DNA of 64,000 bases from Flavicella sp964230805 (GCA_964230805.1 CAXRIA010000020.1:1-64000); one strand, 5' to 3'; shown: positions 1 through 9,916, numbered from the stretch's first letter. Notes: generated from the sequence alone by a model not told the origin. Translations and numbers: made by a program.

Positions 1-37
1 TCTTCTACTAAGCAACTATTATTGCTGTTAGCGGGTG

Positions 38-45
38 CAAATATA
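38..45 (-). promoter_or_regulatory. Candidate -7 promoter box facing out of the window
   Basis: On the minus strand this reads TATATTTG, matching the Bacteroidota -7 consensus TAnnTTTG. A TTG-containing stretch lies about 18 nt further upstream on that strand. It would drive a gene whose body is left of the window, so the call rests on the motif alone. Confidence 0.35.
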
Positions 46-147
46 GAACCTCTTTTTGTTTTGACAATAACTTTTTTACCCTTTTTTGCCCTTTTTTTTT
101 ATCCAATCCTTTAATGCCTTAGATACAACTGTTTACATATCAAAAAA

Positions 148-176
148 AAAGCGGATTGCTTAACACAATCCGCTTT
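148..176 (-). terminator. Rho-independent terminator of purC
   Basis: Perfect 11-bp inverted repeat (AAAGCGGATTG / CAATCCGCTTT) with a 7-nt loop. On the minus strand it is followed by a run of T. It lies about 30 nt beyond the purC stop codon, so it ends leftward transcription. Confidence 0.85.
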
Positions 177-205
177 CTGTTTTTATTTTTTGGTATCTTT
201 TCCTT

Positions 206-1171
206 TTAGGCCCCGCGTAAAAATGTACTTACATTAGCATCGATTCTCGACGTCAAATTAGACACATCGCCTTTTTCAAAGGCTTCTCCCGTAATTTTTT
301 CGTACAATTCTATATATCGATTGGAAATTTCTTCAATTTTAGAATCTGAAATTTCTGGTACCTGTTGTCCTTCTTTCCCTTGAAAATTATTTTCAATCAA
401 CCATTCTCTTACAAATTCTTTGGAGAGCTGTTTTTGTTTTTGATCTTTTGCTTGAATTGCTTCATATCCGTCCGCATAAAAATAACGAGAGGAATCTGGT
501 GTGTGTATTTCATCAATGACCACAATCGTCCCATCCTTTTTTCTTCCAAACTCGTATTTGGTATCCACCAAAATCAATCCTTGTTTTTCGGCTATTTCTG
601 TTCCTCGTTCAAACAAGGCATAGGTGTATTTTTCTAATTGCTCGTAATCTCCTTGCGACACAATTCCTTGTGACAGTATTTCTTCGCGTGAAATGTCTTC
701 GTCATGATCTCCAATCGCGGCTTTTGTGGAAGGCGTTATGATTGGTTTTTCGAACTTTTGATTTTCAATCATTCCGTCTGGCATCGGCACGCCACACAAT
801 TCTCTCTTTCCTAACTTGTATTCTCTCCAAGCATGCCCTGTCAAATAACCTCGAATCACCATTTCTACCTTAAAAGTCTCACACATATGTCCTACCGTCA
901 CGTTTGGGTCTGGGGTAGCAACCACCCAATTGGGCACCAAATCTTTGGTGGCTTCTAACATTTTTGCGGCGATTTGATTTAAAATTTGTCCTTTGTAAGG
1001 TATTTGTTTCGGCATGATTACATCAAAGGCCGACAAACGGTCTGTAGCCACCATGACCAATAATTCATCGTCAATATTGTAGACTTCGCGGACTTTTCCT
1101 TTGTATATGGTTTTTTGTTTGGGAAAATTAAAATTGGTATCGTTGAGGGTCATGCTCATGGTTTTCTTCAT
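206..1171 (-). CDS. purC: Phosphoribosylaminoimidazole-succinocarboxamide synthase
   Basis: SAICAR synthetase joins aspartate to CAIR using ATP, in cytoplasmic de novo purine synthesis. The N-terminal nucleotide-binding motif KGKVREVY (residues 24-31), the GDHDEDIS segment near residue 155 and the DEIHTPDSSRY motif near residue 220 are all visible. At 321 residues it is the longer form seen in Bacteroidota rather than the roughly 240-residue enterobacterial form. The ATG at 1171 is used; ATGs at residues 5 and 7 are also possible starts. It is followed by its own terminator and shares leftward orientation with phoH. Confidence 0.96.
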   Translation of the reverse strand: MKKTMSMTLNDTNFNFPKQKTIYKGKVREVYNIDDELLVMVATDRLSAFDVIMPKQIPYKGQILNQIAAKMLEATKDLVPNWVVATPDPNVTVGHMCETFKVEMVIRGYLTGHAWREYKLGKRELCGVPMPDGMIENQKFEKPIITPSTKAAIGDHDEDISREEILSQGIVSQGDYEQLEKYTYALFERGTEIAEKQGLILVDTKYEFGRKKDGTIVVIDEIHTPDSSRYFYADGYEAIQAKDQKQKQLSKEFVREWLIENNFQGKEGQQVPEISDSKIEEISNRYIELYEKITGEAFEKGDVSNLTSRIDANVSTFLRGA

Positions 1172-1202
1172 TAAAATTGAAACGAACTGTTCTTTTTTTT
1201 TG

Positions 1203-1210
1203 CAAAAGTA
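1203..1210 (-). promoter_or_regulatory. Candidate -7 box of purC
   Basis: The minus strand reads TACTTTTG, a full match to TAnnTTTG, and ends about 31 nt before the purC ATG. No convincing TTTG -33 element was found at the expected distance. Confidence 0.5.
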
Positions 1211-1246
1211 ACGAAAAGTTTATTTTTTCGTCATTCCTAAAAATTT

Positions 1247-2194
1247 TTATTCGGTTTCTATTCCTTTGTAAGCTTTTATAATTTCTTTGACCAATCGATG
1301 GCGAATCACATCCTTGTCATCTAAATATACATTGGCAATTCCTTTGACATCTTTCAAAGTCAACAAAGCTTCTTTCAAACCTGACACTTGTCGTCTCGGC
1401 AAATCTATCTGTCCTGGATCTCCGGTAATGATAAATTTGGCTCTTTTTCCCATACGTGTCAAAAACATTTTCATTTGAGAATGGGTTGTATTTTGCGCTT
1501 CGTCTAGTATGACAAAAGCGTTGTCTAAGGTTCGACCTCTCATAAATGCCAAAGGGGCAATTTGTATGGTTCCTTTTTCTATATAGGAATCTAATTTTTC
1601 GAAAGGAATCATATCGCGCAACGCATCGTACAAGGGTTGCATATAGGGGTCTAGTTTGTCTTTTAAATCGCCTGGCAAAAACCCTAAATTTTCTCCAGAT
1701 TCTACGGCGGGCCGGGTAAGTATAATTCGTTTGACTTCTTTGTCTTTAAGAGCTTTTACAGCCAGCGCGACTGCCGTGTAGGTCTTTCCTGTTCCGGCTG
1801 GACCGATGGCAAACAGCAAATCATTGGTTTCCATTTTAGCCACCATTTTGCGTTGATTCTCCGTTTGTGCTTTGACCAATTTTCCGCCAACACCATGCAC
1901 CAAAACACCATCTTTTCCTACAACATCTTTGGAAGCTTTTCCTGAACTGGTCAGCAATTGTTCAATGGCATTTTCACTCAAATGGTTGTACTTGTGAAAA
2001 TACTTTACCAGCATTCCTATTCGTTTTTCAAATTCATCTAATATTATCGGTTCTCCGAAAGCTTTGATTTGTGATCCCCTAGCGACTATTTTCAATTTTG
2101 GAAAATAAGTTTTTACCAATTTCATGGTTGTATTTTGTGTTCCAAAAAAATCAATGGGATTAATTTCTTCAAGAAGAATGCTTCGTTCGTTCAA
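1247..2194 (-). CDS. phoH: PhoH-like ATPase
   Basis: Cytoplasmic P-loop NTPase of the PhoH family, proposed to act in RNA metabolism. The Walker A motif GPAGTGKT lies at residues 131-138 and the Walker B region FVILDEAQN near residue 230. Length (315 residues) is normal for the family. The reading frame opens with TTG at 2194 giving MNERSILLEE. No in-frame ATG occurs before residue 24, and from memory flavobacterial homologues begin with MNE, so a TTG start is the likely one. It sits upstream of purC in the same orientation. Confidence 0.93.
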   Translation of the reverse strand: MNERSILLEEINPIDFFGTQNTTMKLVKTYFPKLKIVARGSQIKAFGEPIILDEFEKRIGMLVKYFHKYNHLSENAIEQLLTSSGKASKDVVGKDGVLVHGVGGKLVKAQTENQRKMVAKMETNDLLFAIGPAGTGKTYTAVALAVKALKDKEVKRIILTRPAVESGENLGFLPGDLKDKLDPYMQPLYDALRDMIPFEKLDSYIEKGTIQIAPLAFMRGRTLDNAFVILDEAQNTTHSQMKMFLTRMGKRAKFIITGDPGQIDLPRRQVSGLKEALLTLKDVKGIANVYLDDKDVIRHRLVKEIIKAYKGIETE

Positions 2195-2323
2195 TTATTG
2201 TGTGTTTTTAGGGTTTTATATTCTCCGCAGAGCTGTTTTTCATTTGCGTTTTTAAAAATACTAATATTCTGATAACAATTCGTTATCTCGGCTTCTTTTT
2301 TGGTTTCAAATTTCTAAGCATGG

Positions 2324-2358
2324 TTTGTTGGTTGCGGTTTTATATTTTACTAAATTTG
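2324..2358 (+). promoter_or_regulatory. Bacteroidota-type promoter of the SAM hydrolase-gldFG pair
   Basis: TAAATTTG at 2351-2358 is an exact TAnnTTTG box. TTTG at 2324-2327 sits 23 nt upstream. Transcription would start near 2365, leaving a leader of about 55 nt before the ATG at 2419. Confidence 0.6.
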
Positions 2359-2418
2359 CCTGTTTCTGATAATTGACAAAGCAATTTTACGATTGCTTGA
2401 AAAGGAAGTTTCTGACTT

Positions 2419-3252
2419 ATGTCCATACTTACACTTACGACTGATTTTGGCACAAAAGACCACTTTGTGGGCGCGGTTAAAGGGGCGATTTACTCTACCA
2501 TTCCTGACGCTAAAATCGTAGATATTTCACATAGTATTTCTCCTTTTAACATTACGCAAACGGCGTATATTTTGAGAAATGCGTACCAGAATTTTCCACC
2601 GGGTACCATTCATATTGTTGGGGTGGACTCTGAACTCAATGAGGACAATCGACATATTGCGCTTTTGTTAAACGGTCATTATTTCGTTTGTCCTGATAAC
2701 GGTTTAATTTCTATGGTGGCCTCTGACATCAAACCGAGTAAAATTGTTGAAATCAATATTCACGATCGTTTGGAGAGTAGCTTTTCTGTTTTGGACGTTT
2801 TTGTTCAAGTAGCCGCACACATAGCACGAGGCGGAACTTTAGAAGTGATTGGAAAACTCATTTACAATTACAAACAGCTTTTTGAAATTCAACCACAAAT
2901 TTCTCCTGAACAACATAAAATACTCGGAAACGTTATTTACATAGACAATTATGGGAACATCATCAGCAACATCACTGAAAAATTGTTCAAGGAGATTGGA
3001 AAAGGCAGACGTTTCAAATTGACAGCAAGCAGTTACTCGTTTGCAAAAATTCACCAAAAATACAGTGATATTGTCGATTTCTCCTTGCCCGAAGACCAAC
3101 GAAAAAGCGATGGAAACCGCTTGGCTATTTTCAACTCTGCCGGTTTTTTGGAAATCGCGATTTACAAAAGCAATTTGACGACTGTAGGTGGGGCGTCTAG
3201 CCTTTTAGGATTGGATTATCGTGACCCGATTGTGATTGAATTTTTACCCTAA
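2419..3252 (+). CDS. SAM hydroxide adenosyltransferase (DUF62 family)
   Basis: Member of the S-adenosyl-L-methionine hydroxide adenosyltransferase / fluorinase-like superfamily, which splits SAM to adenosine and methionine using water. The N-terminal TDFGTKDHFVGAVKG motif (residues 8-22), the central PDNGLIS motif and the glycine-rich C-terminal segment are typical. The 277-residue length is normal. It is 19 bp upstream of the gldF-gldG fusion in the same direction and probably shares its transcript. Family membership is clear; the physiological role is not. Confidence 0.88.
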   Translation: MSILTLTTDFGTKDHFVGAVKGAIYSTIPDAKIVDISHSISPFNITQTAYILRNAYQNFPPGTIHIVGVDSELNEDNRHIALLLNGHYFVCPDNGLISMVASDIKPSKIVEINIHDRLESSFSVLDVFVQVAAHIARGGTLEVIGKLIYNYKQLFEIQPQISPEQHKILGNVIYIDNYGNIISNITEKLFKEIGKGRRFKLTASSYSFAKIHQKYSDIVDFSLPEDQRKSDGNRLAIFNSAGFLEIAIYKSNLTTVGGASSLLGLDYRDPIVIEFLP

Positions 3253-3271
3253 TCTAATGATTTGATATTTT

Positions 3272-5629
3272 ATGTATGCCTTATTAAAAAAAGAATTGCA
3301 TTTGTTTTTTGGGTCCTTCACAGGATACTTTGCAATGGCTCTTTTTTTAATTGTAAATGGCTTGTTTTTGTGGTTTTTTGACAACCAGCACAACATTTTA
3401 CATTCAGGTTTTGCAAGCTTGTCTCCTTTTTTCGATTTTACTTCTTGGCTGCTCCTCTTGTTCATCGCTGCCTTGACCATGAAAAGTTTTTCGGAAGAAA
3501 TGAATACGGGTACCATTGAAATTTTAAAGACCAAGCCGTTGTCTACATTCGATATGGTCTTAGGAAAGTACACGGCTCTTCTCATCTTAGTCATTGTCAC
3601 TTTATTGCCTACTGCCGTTTACGTCTTCAGTATTTTTAGGATTGTCAGCACTCAAGACACCGTTGAAACAGGAGTCATTGTCGGATCGTATCTCGGGCTT
3701 CTTGGCCTGGCTAGTGTCTTTACCTCGATTGGCTTGTGGGTTTCTACCTTTTCTAAAAGTACCCTTGTTGTTTTACTCGGTTCTGTGTTTGTTTGTTTTG
3801 GTTTGTTTTACGGACTTCAAGACATCCGTATTTTTTCATCGGACCTCAATTTCGCCTTGAAAAAACTTGGTATCTACTATCATTTTGAGAGTATTGGAAG
3901 AGGCGTACTCGACACGAGAGATCTTTTTTATTTTGTGCAAACAACACTGCTTTTTTTGGTGTTGACGTATACGCGCATGGCACCGAAAAAAAACTGGAAA
4001 CCCACCATTTACACTTTGGCTTTTATTGTTACTTCTGCAGCTTTGAGTCAACATTTTTACCAACGTTTTGATTTGACCAAAGACCGACGGTATTCGTTGG
4101 CTACTGTCTCCAAGAACCTGCTTTCTCAAATAAAAGAACCTGTATCTCTGAAAGTTTATTTAGAGGGAGAATTCCCCGCAGAATTCAAACGTTTGCAAAT
4201 GGAAACACAACAGCTTTTGAAAGAATTGAGAGCTGTCAATAAAAACATCTCATTTGTATTCGTCAATCCTGAAAACGACATACAGCGCCTGCTACAGAAA
4301 GGATTAACGCCAAGCCGTTTGACTGTAAAAAAAGAGGGGGTTGTTTCTGAATCCATCATTTTTCCGTGGGCCACCATCGAATATCAAAATACGATTGAAA
4401 ACATTTCTCTGTTAAAGGATAGTGCTCCAAACATTTCTCAGGAAGAACAATTGCAAAATTCCATTCAAAATTTAGAATTTGCTTTTCTTGACGGTTTGAA
4501 AAAAATAGTTTTTCCAAAGAAAAAAAGCATTGCGGTACTCAAAGGAAACCGGGAATCAGAAGATCTTGAGCTGTACTCTTTTCTGAAGGCTTTGGGCAGG
4601 CATTACCACCTGGCACAATTCACCTTGGATTCGGTTTCAAGTGCGCCTCAAAAAACATTGAATCAACTCCATGGTTATGATCTGACCCTTATTGCCAAAC
4701 CGAAAATCGCGTTTGATGCACAGGAAAAATTTGTTTTGGATCAATACCTATTGCAGGGAGGAAAAACCCTTTGGCTCTTGGATCATGTAGTGGCAGAAAT
4801 GGACAGCCTGTCTAAAAATGGGAGGAGCCTGGCTATTGCTCGAAATTTAAATCTGGACGATTTTTTCTTTCGATACGGCATACGTGTAAATCACAATATG
4901 GTCAAAGATTTGTACGCTGCTAAAATCGCTCTAGCAACGGGCAATACGGGCAACAGAACCAATTACGAAAACTTTCCTTGGCATTATTACCCTTTGGTAA
5001 AACCGTCAAACACACATCCGATTGCCACGAATTTGGGAACGGTTAAATTGGAATTTCCATCGACCATAGACACCTTACAAAACGACATTCACAAAACAAT
5101 TTTACTAGAGAGCTCCTCTTTGAGCAAAGTGGTAGAAACGCCAAATTTTATTGATTTAAAGACGGTAAGTGAACGTCCAGATCCAGAAATTTTTCGACAA
5201 GGAAAAAAAATACTCGGCATCCTCTTGGAAGGAAATTTTACTTCGGCATACAAAGACCGGATACAACCTTTCCAACTGCCTGAGGCAAAAGAAATAGGCC
5301 TGCCAAGCAAAATGATTTTGATCAGTGATGGTGATATCGCTCACAATCAAGTACACCAAGGAAAACCACTAGAACTGGGCGTTGACAAATGGACACAGGA
5401 GCGCTATAACAACAAAGAATTTTTACTGAATGCTGTGGACTATTTAGTAGACGATACAGGTTTGCTAAAACTGCGTTCAAAGAAAGTCAAACTCCCCTTA
5501 CTCAACAAAGCAAAGATTGTTTCAGAAAAGGAATTCTGGCAGTTTTTCAACATTGTCTTACCGTTGATCATGGTTGCTATTTTTGGCGTACTGTTTTCTT
5601 GGTACCGAAAAAGACGGTACACCACCTGA
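3272..5629 (+). CDS. gldFG: GldF-GldG fusion, gliding-motility ABC transporter component
   Basis: A single 785-residue frame covers two proteins that are separate in Flavobacterium johnsoniae. Residues 1 to about 240 are a multi-helix ABC-2 type permease with the SFSEEMNTGTIEILKTKPLS segment typical of GldF. Residues from about 250 onward match GldG: a membrane helix, then FDLTKDRRYSLA near residue 270, a long extracytoplasmic region, and a final C-terminal helix ending in a basic tail. With the ATPase GldA (not in this window) they form an ABC transporter required for gliding in some species. No internal stop or frameshift is present. Confidence 0.88.
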   Translation: MYALLKKELHLFFGSFTGYFAMALFLIVNGLFLWFFDNQHNILHSGFASLSPFFDFTSWLLLLFIAALTMKSFSEEMNTGTIEILKTKPLSTFDMVLGKYTALLILVIVTLLPTAVYVFSIFRIVSTQDTVETGVIVGSYLGLLGLASVFTSIGLWVSTFSKSTLVVLLGSVFVCFGLFYGLQDIRIFSSDLNFALKKLGIYYHFESIGRGVLDTRDLFYFVQTTLLFLVLTYTRMAPKKNWKPTIYTLAFIVTSAALSQHFYQRFDLTKDRRYSLATVSKNLLSQIKEPVSLKVYLEGEFPAEFKRLQMETQQLLKELRAVNKNISFVFVNPENDIQRLLQKGLTPSRLTVKKEGVVSESIIFPWATIEYQNTIENISLLKDSAPNISQEEQLQNSIQNLEFAFLDGLKKIVFPKKKSIAVLKGNRESEDLELYSFLKALGRHYHLAQFTLDSVSSAPQKTLNQLHGYDLTLIAKPKIAFDAQEKFVLDQYLLQGGKTLWLLDHVVAEMDSLSKNGRSLAIARNLNLDDFFFRYGIRVNHNMVKDLYAAKIALATGNTGNRTNYENFPWHYYPLVKPSNTHPIATNLGTVKLEFPSTIDTLQNDIHKTILLESSSLSKVVETPNFIDLKTVSERPDPEIFRQGKKILGILLEGNFTSAYKDRIQPFQLPEAKEIGLPSKMILISDGDIAHNQVHQGKPLELGVDKWTQERYNNKEFLLNAVDYLVDDTGLLKLRSKKVKLPLLNKAKIVSEKEFWQFFNIVLPLIMVAIFGVLFSWYRKRRYTT

Positions 5630-5650
5630 AAAAACATTCTTTTGAAAATA

Positions 5651-5681
5651 GAAACACTGACAATAGCCCACTCGGTGTTTC
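5651..5681. terminator. Hairpin between convergent gldFG and dinB
   Basis: Ten-base arms GAAACACTGA and TCGGTGTTTC (one G-T wobble) flank an 11-nt loop, exactly between the stops of two convergent genes. No strong T-run follows, so it is a weak terminator candidate for either direction. Confidence 0.45.
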
Positions 5682-5690
5682 CAAAAACCT

Positions 5691-6911
5691 TTAAGACTTT
5701 CTATTTGCTAGCAAAGGCGGAGGATTTCCATCAAAAGGATTGCTTCTGTGAATGGTTTTTACACCCATTCCTGCGGCTCTTATCACTGCCCTATCTCCGT
5801 GTTTTTCTCTCATTTTGTCCATTGCTTGATACAAACTCAACATCTTTTCATTGTCCTCAAAAAGATTGACCTGATGTCCTCCACGAACCAAATTACTAAA
5901 CTTCACTCCTACAAGGCGCACCAGCAATCTCCTCTGGTACAAACTTTTATACAGTTCCATGACAATTGGCAAAATTGCTTCGTCGGATGCACTGTAGGGA
6001 ATGCTTTTTTGCTTTGTATACGTTTGAAAATCTGAATATCGAATTTTAACGCTGACGCATGCGGTTAATTTGTTACCTCTTCTAAGCTGAAAAATTAAAT
6101 TTTCTGTCATTGCCACTACGATACTCCTAAGTTTGGAAACATCAGTGGTGTCTTTTTCAAAGGTTCGCTCTGTTGAAATGGATTTTCTTTCTTGGTGCTT
6201 AACCACGGGCGTATTGTCAATTCCATTGGCTTTTTTCCATAGTGTTTCCCCTGACTTCCCAAAAACCTTCATCATCATATCTACAGGCATTTCTTGGATG
6301 GTTTTGATCTGTTTTATTCCCAGATCACACAAAGAATTGTAGGTCTTTTGTCCTACCATTGGAATTTTACGCACAGACAATGGGGCTAAAAAATGTTTTT
6401 CTGCTCCCTTGTCAATTCGAATTTCGTTGTTTGGTTTTGCTTGACCTGTGGCTATTTTAGAAACCGTCTTGTTAATGGACAACCCAAAAGAAATTGGCAA
6501 ACCTGTTTCTCGAATAATTTTTTGACGCAACTCCGAAGCCAACTGATGGCATCCAAAAAACCGATCCATTCCTGTAAGATCTAAGTAAAATTCATCAATA
6601 GAAGACTTTTCATACAAGGGAACGGTAGCTGCCACCACGTCTGTTACCAATTTTGAATATTTGGTGTAAATTCCTGAATTTCCTCTTACAACAATGGCTT
6701 CAGGGCACAATTGTTTTGCCATTCGCATAGGCATTGCGGAATGTACGCCGAACTTTCTAGCCTCGTAACTACAGGAAGCCACGACTCCTCTGTCGGAGGT
6801 GCCACCAATCAAAACAGGTTTGTGTTTTAAACGACTGTCTATTAGCCTCTCACAGGACACGAAAAAAGTGTCTAAATCCATGTGTGCAATTGCACGCTCT
6901 TCGTTGGTCAT
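5691..6911 (-). CDS. dinB: Y-family DNA polymerase (DinB / Pol IV type)
   Basis: Translesion DNA polymerase. The metal-binding residues are present: Asp12 in AHMDLDTFF and Asp106-Glu107 in SSIDEFYLD. A clamp-binding motif, QVNLFED, lies near residue 352. Length (406 residues) fits an active Pol IV rather than a degenerate ImuB. The ATG shares one base with the stop of the upstream polymerase gene (TAATG on the minus strand), showing translational coupling. It forms a two-gene mutagenesis operon with the DnaE-type subunit, probably controlled by the divergent LexA-like repressor. Confidence 0.94.
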   Translation of the reverse strand: MTNEERAIAHMDLDTFFVSCERLIDSRLKHKPVLIGGTSDRGVVASCSYEARKFGVHSAMPMRMAKQLCPEAIVVRGNSGIYTKYSKLVTDVVAATVPLYEKSSIDEFYLDLTGMDRFFGCHQLASELRQKIIRETGLPISFGLSINKTVSKIATGQAKPNNEIRIDKGAEKHFLAPLSVRKIPMVGQKTYNSLCDLGIKQIKTIQEMPVDMMMKVFGKSGETLWKKANGIDNTPVVKHQERKSISTERTFEKDTTDVSKLRSIVVAMTENLIFQLRRGNKLTACVSVKIRYSDFQTYTKQKSIPYSASDEAILPIVMELYKSLYQRRLLVRLVGVKFSNLVRGGHQVNLFEDNEKMLSLYQAMDKMREKHGDRAVIRAAGMGVKTIHRSNPFDGNPPPLLANRKS

Positions 6912-9880
6912 TAGGCCGTATTTTTTTTAGATTCATCGGCGTACCTAGGGTCTTGAACGATGGCTAATTTTTCCATTTCCAAAACATTGATGGTGATACA
7001 ATCAAACTCCTTGGTTACTTTTCCTGTAATTTTGTAAACCCCCATTCCTCGAAAAGGGTATTTTCGGATTATTTTTGGAAAATGTACCGTATCTAAAGGA
7101 GCTCCTTTTGCATCTACAAAAGTTCCGAAACACATCAAATCTCCTTTGGAAGTTACCGTACTTTTTACTGCCACATAGTAACCAAAAACCGTTGCTACTT
7201 TCTCTTCGTACTTTGGCAAATCACTTGCAAAAACTTGTTTTTCTATTGGGTATTCCAAAAGTTCAAAAGGACTTCCAAGAGAAAATCCATAATACTGCAT
7301 CTGATCAAAGGCATCTTCAAAACGACTGGAAAACAGCTTGGGGGTTTTGTATATTTTTTTCTCAGAAGCAAACAATGTATGCACCTTTTCTTCCAAAACA
7401 ACCTTGTTTATTTTCATATGTGCTTCCCACAAAAGTGCTCGTTTGTCTCTTCCTGTAAATTGAAAGGCGTTTGCTTTGATCAAAATACTCAACTGCGACA
7501 ATGGCATGGCAACTCTCGAAATAAAATCATCCAAATCGTGAAAACGCCCCTTTTTATTTCGTTCTTCGACCACTTTTTTTGCGTAGTTCCCCTCAAAAGA
7601 GTGCAACATCATAAATCCTAAGTAAATCGTTTTTTCTTCAATACAGTTGTCATACTCGGAATGATTGATGTCCACCGAATGAATACAACCTCCACACCTT
7701 CTCGCTTCATGAAGGTAGTGTTCTGGTCTGTAAAACCCGCCGTGATTGTTCAATGTTGCCACCATATATTCCAGGGGGTAATACGCTTTTAAAAACAGAC
7801 TCTGATAACTTTCAACGGCATAAGAAGCAGAGTGTCCTTTTGCAAATGCATAGCCTGCAAAACTTTCAATTTGCCTCCATATTTCATTTGTCAATGCAAG
7901 CGTGTGTTTTTTGTTGTGGCAGTTTTCAAAAAAGATTTTTTTTACTTTCAAAAATTCTTCTTTCGATCGAAACTTTCCACTCATTCCACGGCGAAGCATG
8001 TCTGCTTCTCCCAGACTCAACCCACCAAAATAATGCGCTACTTTTATTACATCTTCCTGATACACCATCACTCCATGGGTTTCTGGCATGATCTGAAGTA
8101 AGACTGGATGGACTTCTTTTCTTTTTTTGGGATTTCTACATCTTGCAATGTATTCTCGCATCATTCCCGATTTTGAGACGCCGGGTCGGATTACGGAACT
8201 GGCTGCTACCAATCCCAAATAATCTTTTACCTGTAATTTTTTTAAAAGCATTCGCATTGCAGGAGATTCTACATAGAAACATCCTATTGTATTGGCATTC
8301 TTTAAAAGTTCTTTGATCTTCCTGTCTTCTTTGAATCTTTGAATGTCGTGTATGTCTATTTCTGGGTGTGTTGGGTTGTTGTATTTCACAATGTCAACTG
8401 CTTCGCGAATTTTCCCCAAGCCTCGTTGGCTCAAAATATCAAATTTGTAGAGTCCTATTTCCTCGGCAACTACCATGTCGAACATAATGGTTGGGTATCC
8501 TTTTGGAGGCAGGTAGGTTGCACTGTATTTGTGCAGTGGCTCTTCAGCAATTAAAATCCCACCGGGATGAATTCCCAAATAATTTGGAAAGCCTTCTATG
8601 TATTGACTATACGTCAATACCAATTTTGACAAGTGGTCCAATTGATCTGGATGAAAATTACGATTGGCTAGTTTGTCGATCTCCCTTTTGGGCAAACCAA
8701 ACACTTTTCCCAATTCTCTTACCGAAGCTTTGTATTTAAACGTATTGTACACGGCAATCAAAGACGTATGCTTGAATTTTTCAAAAACAAAGTCCATAAT
8801 ATCGTCTCGATCTCTCCATGAAAAATCAATATCAAAATCTGGAGGGTTTGTTCTGTATAAGTTTATAAAGCGTTCGAAATACAAATCCAGTTCAATGGGA
8901 TCTACATCGGTGATTCTCAATAGATACGCCACAATACTATTGGCTCCACTTCCCCTTCCTACATAGTAGTAATTTTTACTTCGTGCGTATTTTAAAATTT
9001 TCCAATTGATCAAAAAATAGGAAACAAATTGCTTCTCTTGGATCAGTTGCAACTCTTTTTCGAGTCTGTCAAATATTCTTTTTCCTATTTTTTTATACCT
9101 GTAATGCAGTCCTTCGTACGACAGTTTTTTGAGCAATCGAAAATCCAATGCTTCCGAACGGGTATAAGTCTTTTGATTTTTGGGAGTGCTGATCGACAGG
9201 TCAAAATCTACAGAGCACATACGCAGCATATGTTGTGTGTTTGCTATTATTTGCGGGTATTCGAAATACATTTCCTGTAAAACTGGCTCTGGAACCATCA
9301 GATCGGAAGCGGCTCCTTGTTCTGCTGTTGGCAATTTACTCAGCAATGTATTGTTTTCAATGGCTCTCAATAACCGATGTGTATTGAAACCTTTTTTATC
9401 TTGAAAAGAAACGGTTTTTAAAAGCACCAATTTCTCGAGTTGGAACCGCCATTCTGAAAATTTTAAATGATTCAAGTCCGAAGGTTTTACTCCGATGTAT
9501 TCGTTTTCTTTGAGTACTCGTATTTCTTTTTGATAGGGATAAATGACATAGGTGTTGGGCAATGAGGCCGCATTGTCTGGCATCCCAATTTTATTTTGAT
9601 GCAAGAAAGAAGACAGGTATTTGTTGATCTGATAGTAGCCTTTATTGTTTTGGGCTAGCATGATGAATTTCTGCTGTGCTCCTTGCCTAAAATCGACTCC
9701 TAACACAGGTTTTACGTTGTGTTTCAGGGCGTGTTTTACAAAATCCAAACAAGCGGTGGTGCTGTTGACATCTGTCAATGCCAAGGTCTGCAAGCCATGC
9801 TTTTTGGCAAGCAACACGAGGTCTTTGGGTGGGATAGAACCATAACGCAAGCTATAGTACGTATGACAATTTAAATACAT
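6911..9880 (-). CDS. DNA polymerase III alpha subunit, error-prone (DnaE2-like)
   Basis: C-family polymerase. The palm motif PDFDIDF carries catalytic Asp348 and Asp350, with Asp352 just after. The C-terminus has an OB-like region (ATVFGYYVAV). At 989 residues it is shorter than replicative DnaE (about 1160). The N-terminal PHP domain looks degenerate: it begins NCHTYYS where the usual motif is HxHSxxS, and VLGVDF replaces the usual glutamate-bearing strand, so it probably lacks exonuclease activity. Coupling to dinB and a divergent LexA-like gene suggest an SOS-induced translesion role. That role is inferred; the polymerase family is certain. Confidence 0.92.
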   Translation of the reverse strand: MYLNCHTYYSLRYGSIPPKDLVLLAKKHGLQTLALTDVNSTTACLDFVKHALKHNVKPVLGVDFRQGAQQKFIMLAQNNKGYYQINKYLSSFLHQNKIGMPDNAASLPNTYVIYPYQKEIRVLKENEYIGVKPSDLNHLKFSEWRFQLEKLVLLKTVSFQDKKGFNTHRLLRAIENNTLLSKLPTAEQGAASDLMVPEPVLQEMYFEYPQIIANTQHMLRMCSVDFDLSISTPKNQKTYTRSEALDFRLLKKLSYEGLHYRYKKIGKRIFDRLEKELQLIQEKQFVSYFLINWKILKYARSKNYYYVGRGSGANSIVAYLLRITDVDPIELDLYFERFINLYRTNPPDFDIDFSWRDRDDIMDFVFEKFKHTSLIAVYNTFKYKASVRELGKVFGLPKREIDKLANRNFHPDQLDHLSKLVLTYSQYIEGFPNYLGIHPGGILIAEEPLHKYSATYLPPKGYPTIMFDMVVAEEIGLYKFDILSQRGLGKIREAVDIVKYNNPTHPEIDIHDIQRFKEDRKIKELLKNANTIGCFYVESPAMRMLLKKLQVKDYLGLVAASSVIRPGVSKSGMMREYIARCRNPKKRKEVHPVLLQIMPETHGVMVYQEDVIKVAHYFGGLSLGEADMLRRGMSGKFRSKEEFLKVKKIFFENCHNKKHTLALTNEIWRQIESFAGYAFAKGHSASYAVESYQSLFLKAYYPLEYMVATLNNHGGFYRPEHYLHEARRCGGCIHSVDINHSEYDNCIEEKTIYLGFMMLHSFEGNYAKKVVEERNKKGRFHDLDDFISRVAMPLSQLSILIKANAFQFTGRDKRALLWEAHMKINKVVLEEKVHTLFASEKKIYKTPKLFSSRFEDAFDQMQYYGFSLGSPFELLEYPIEKQVFASDLPKYEEKVATVFGYYVAVKSTVTSKGDLMCFGTFVDAKGAPLDTVHFPKIIRKYPFRGMGVYKITGKVTKEFDCITINVLEMEKLAIVQDPRYADESKKNTA

Positions 9881-9916
9881 TTTTGGGGTAGGGGTATTGA
9901 TCGTATCAAATATTTT

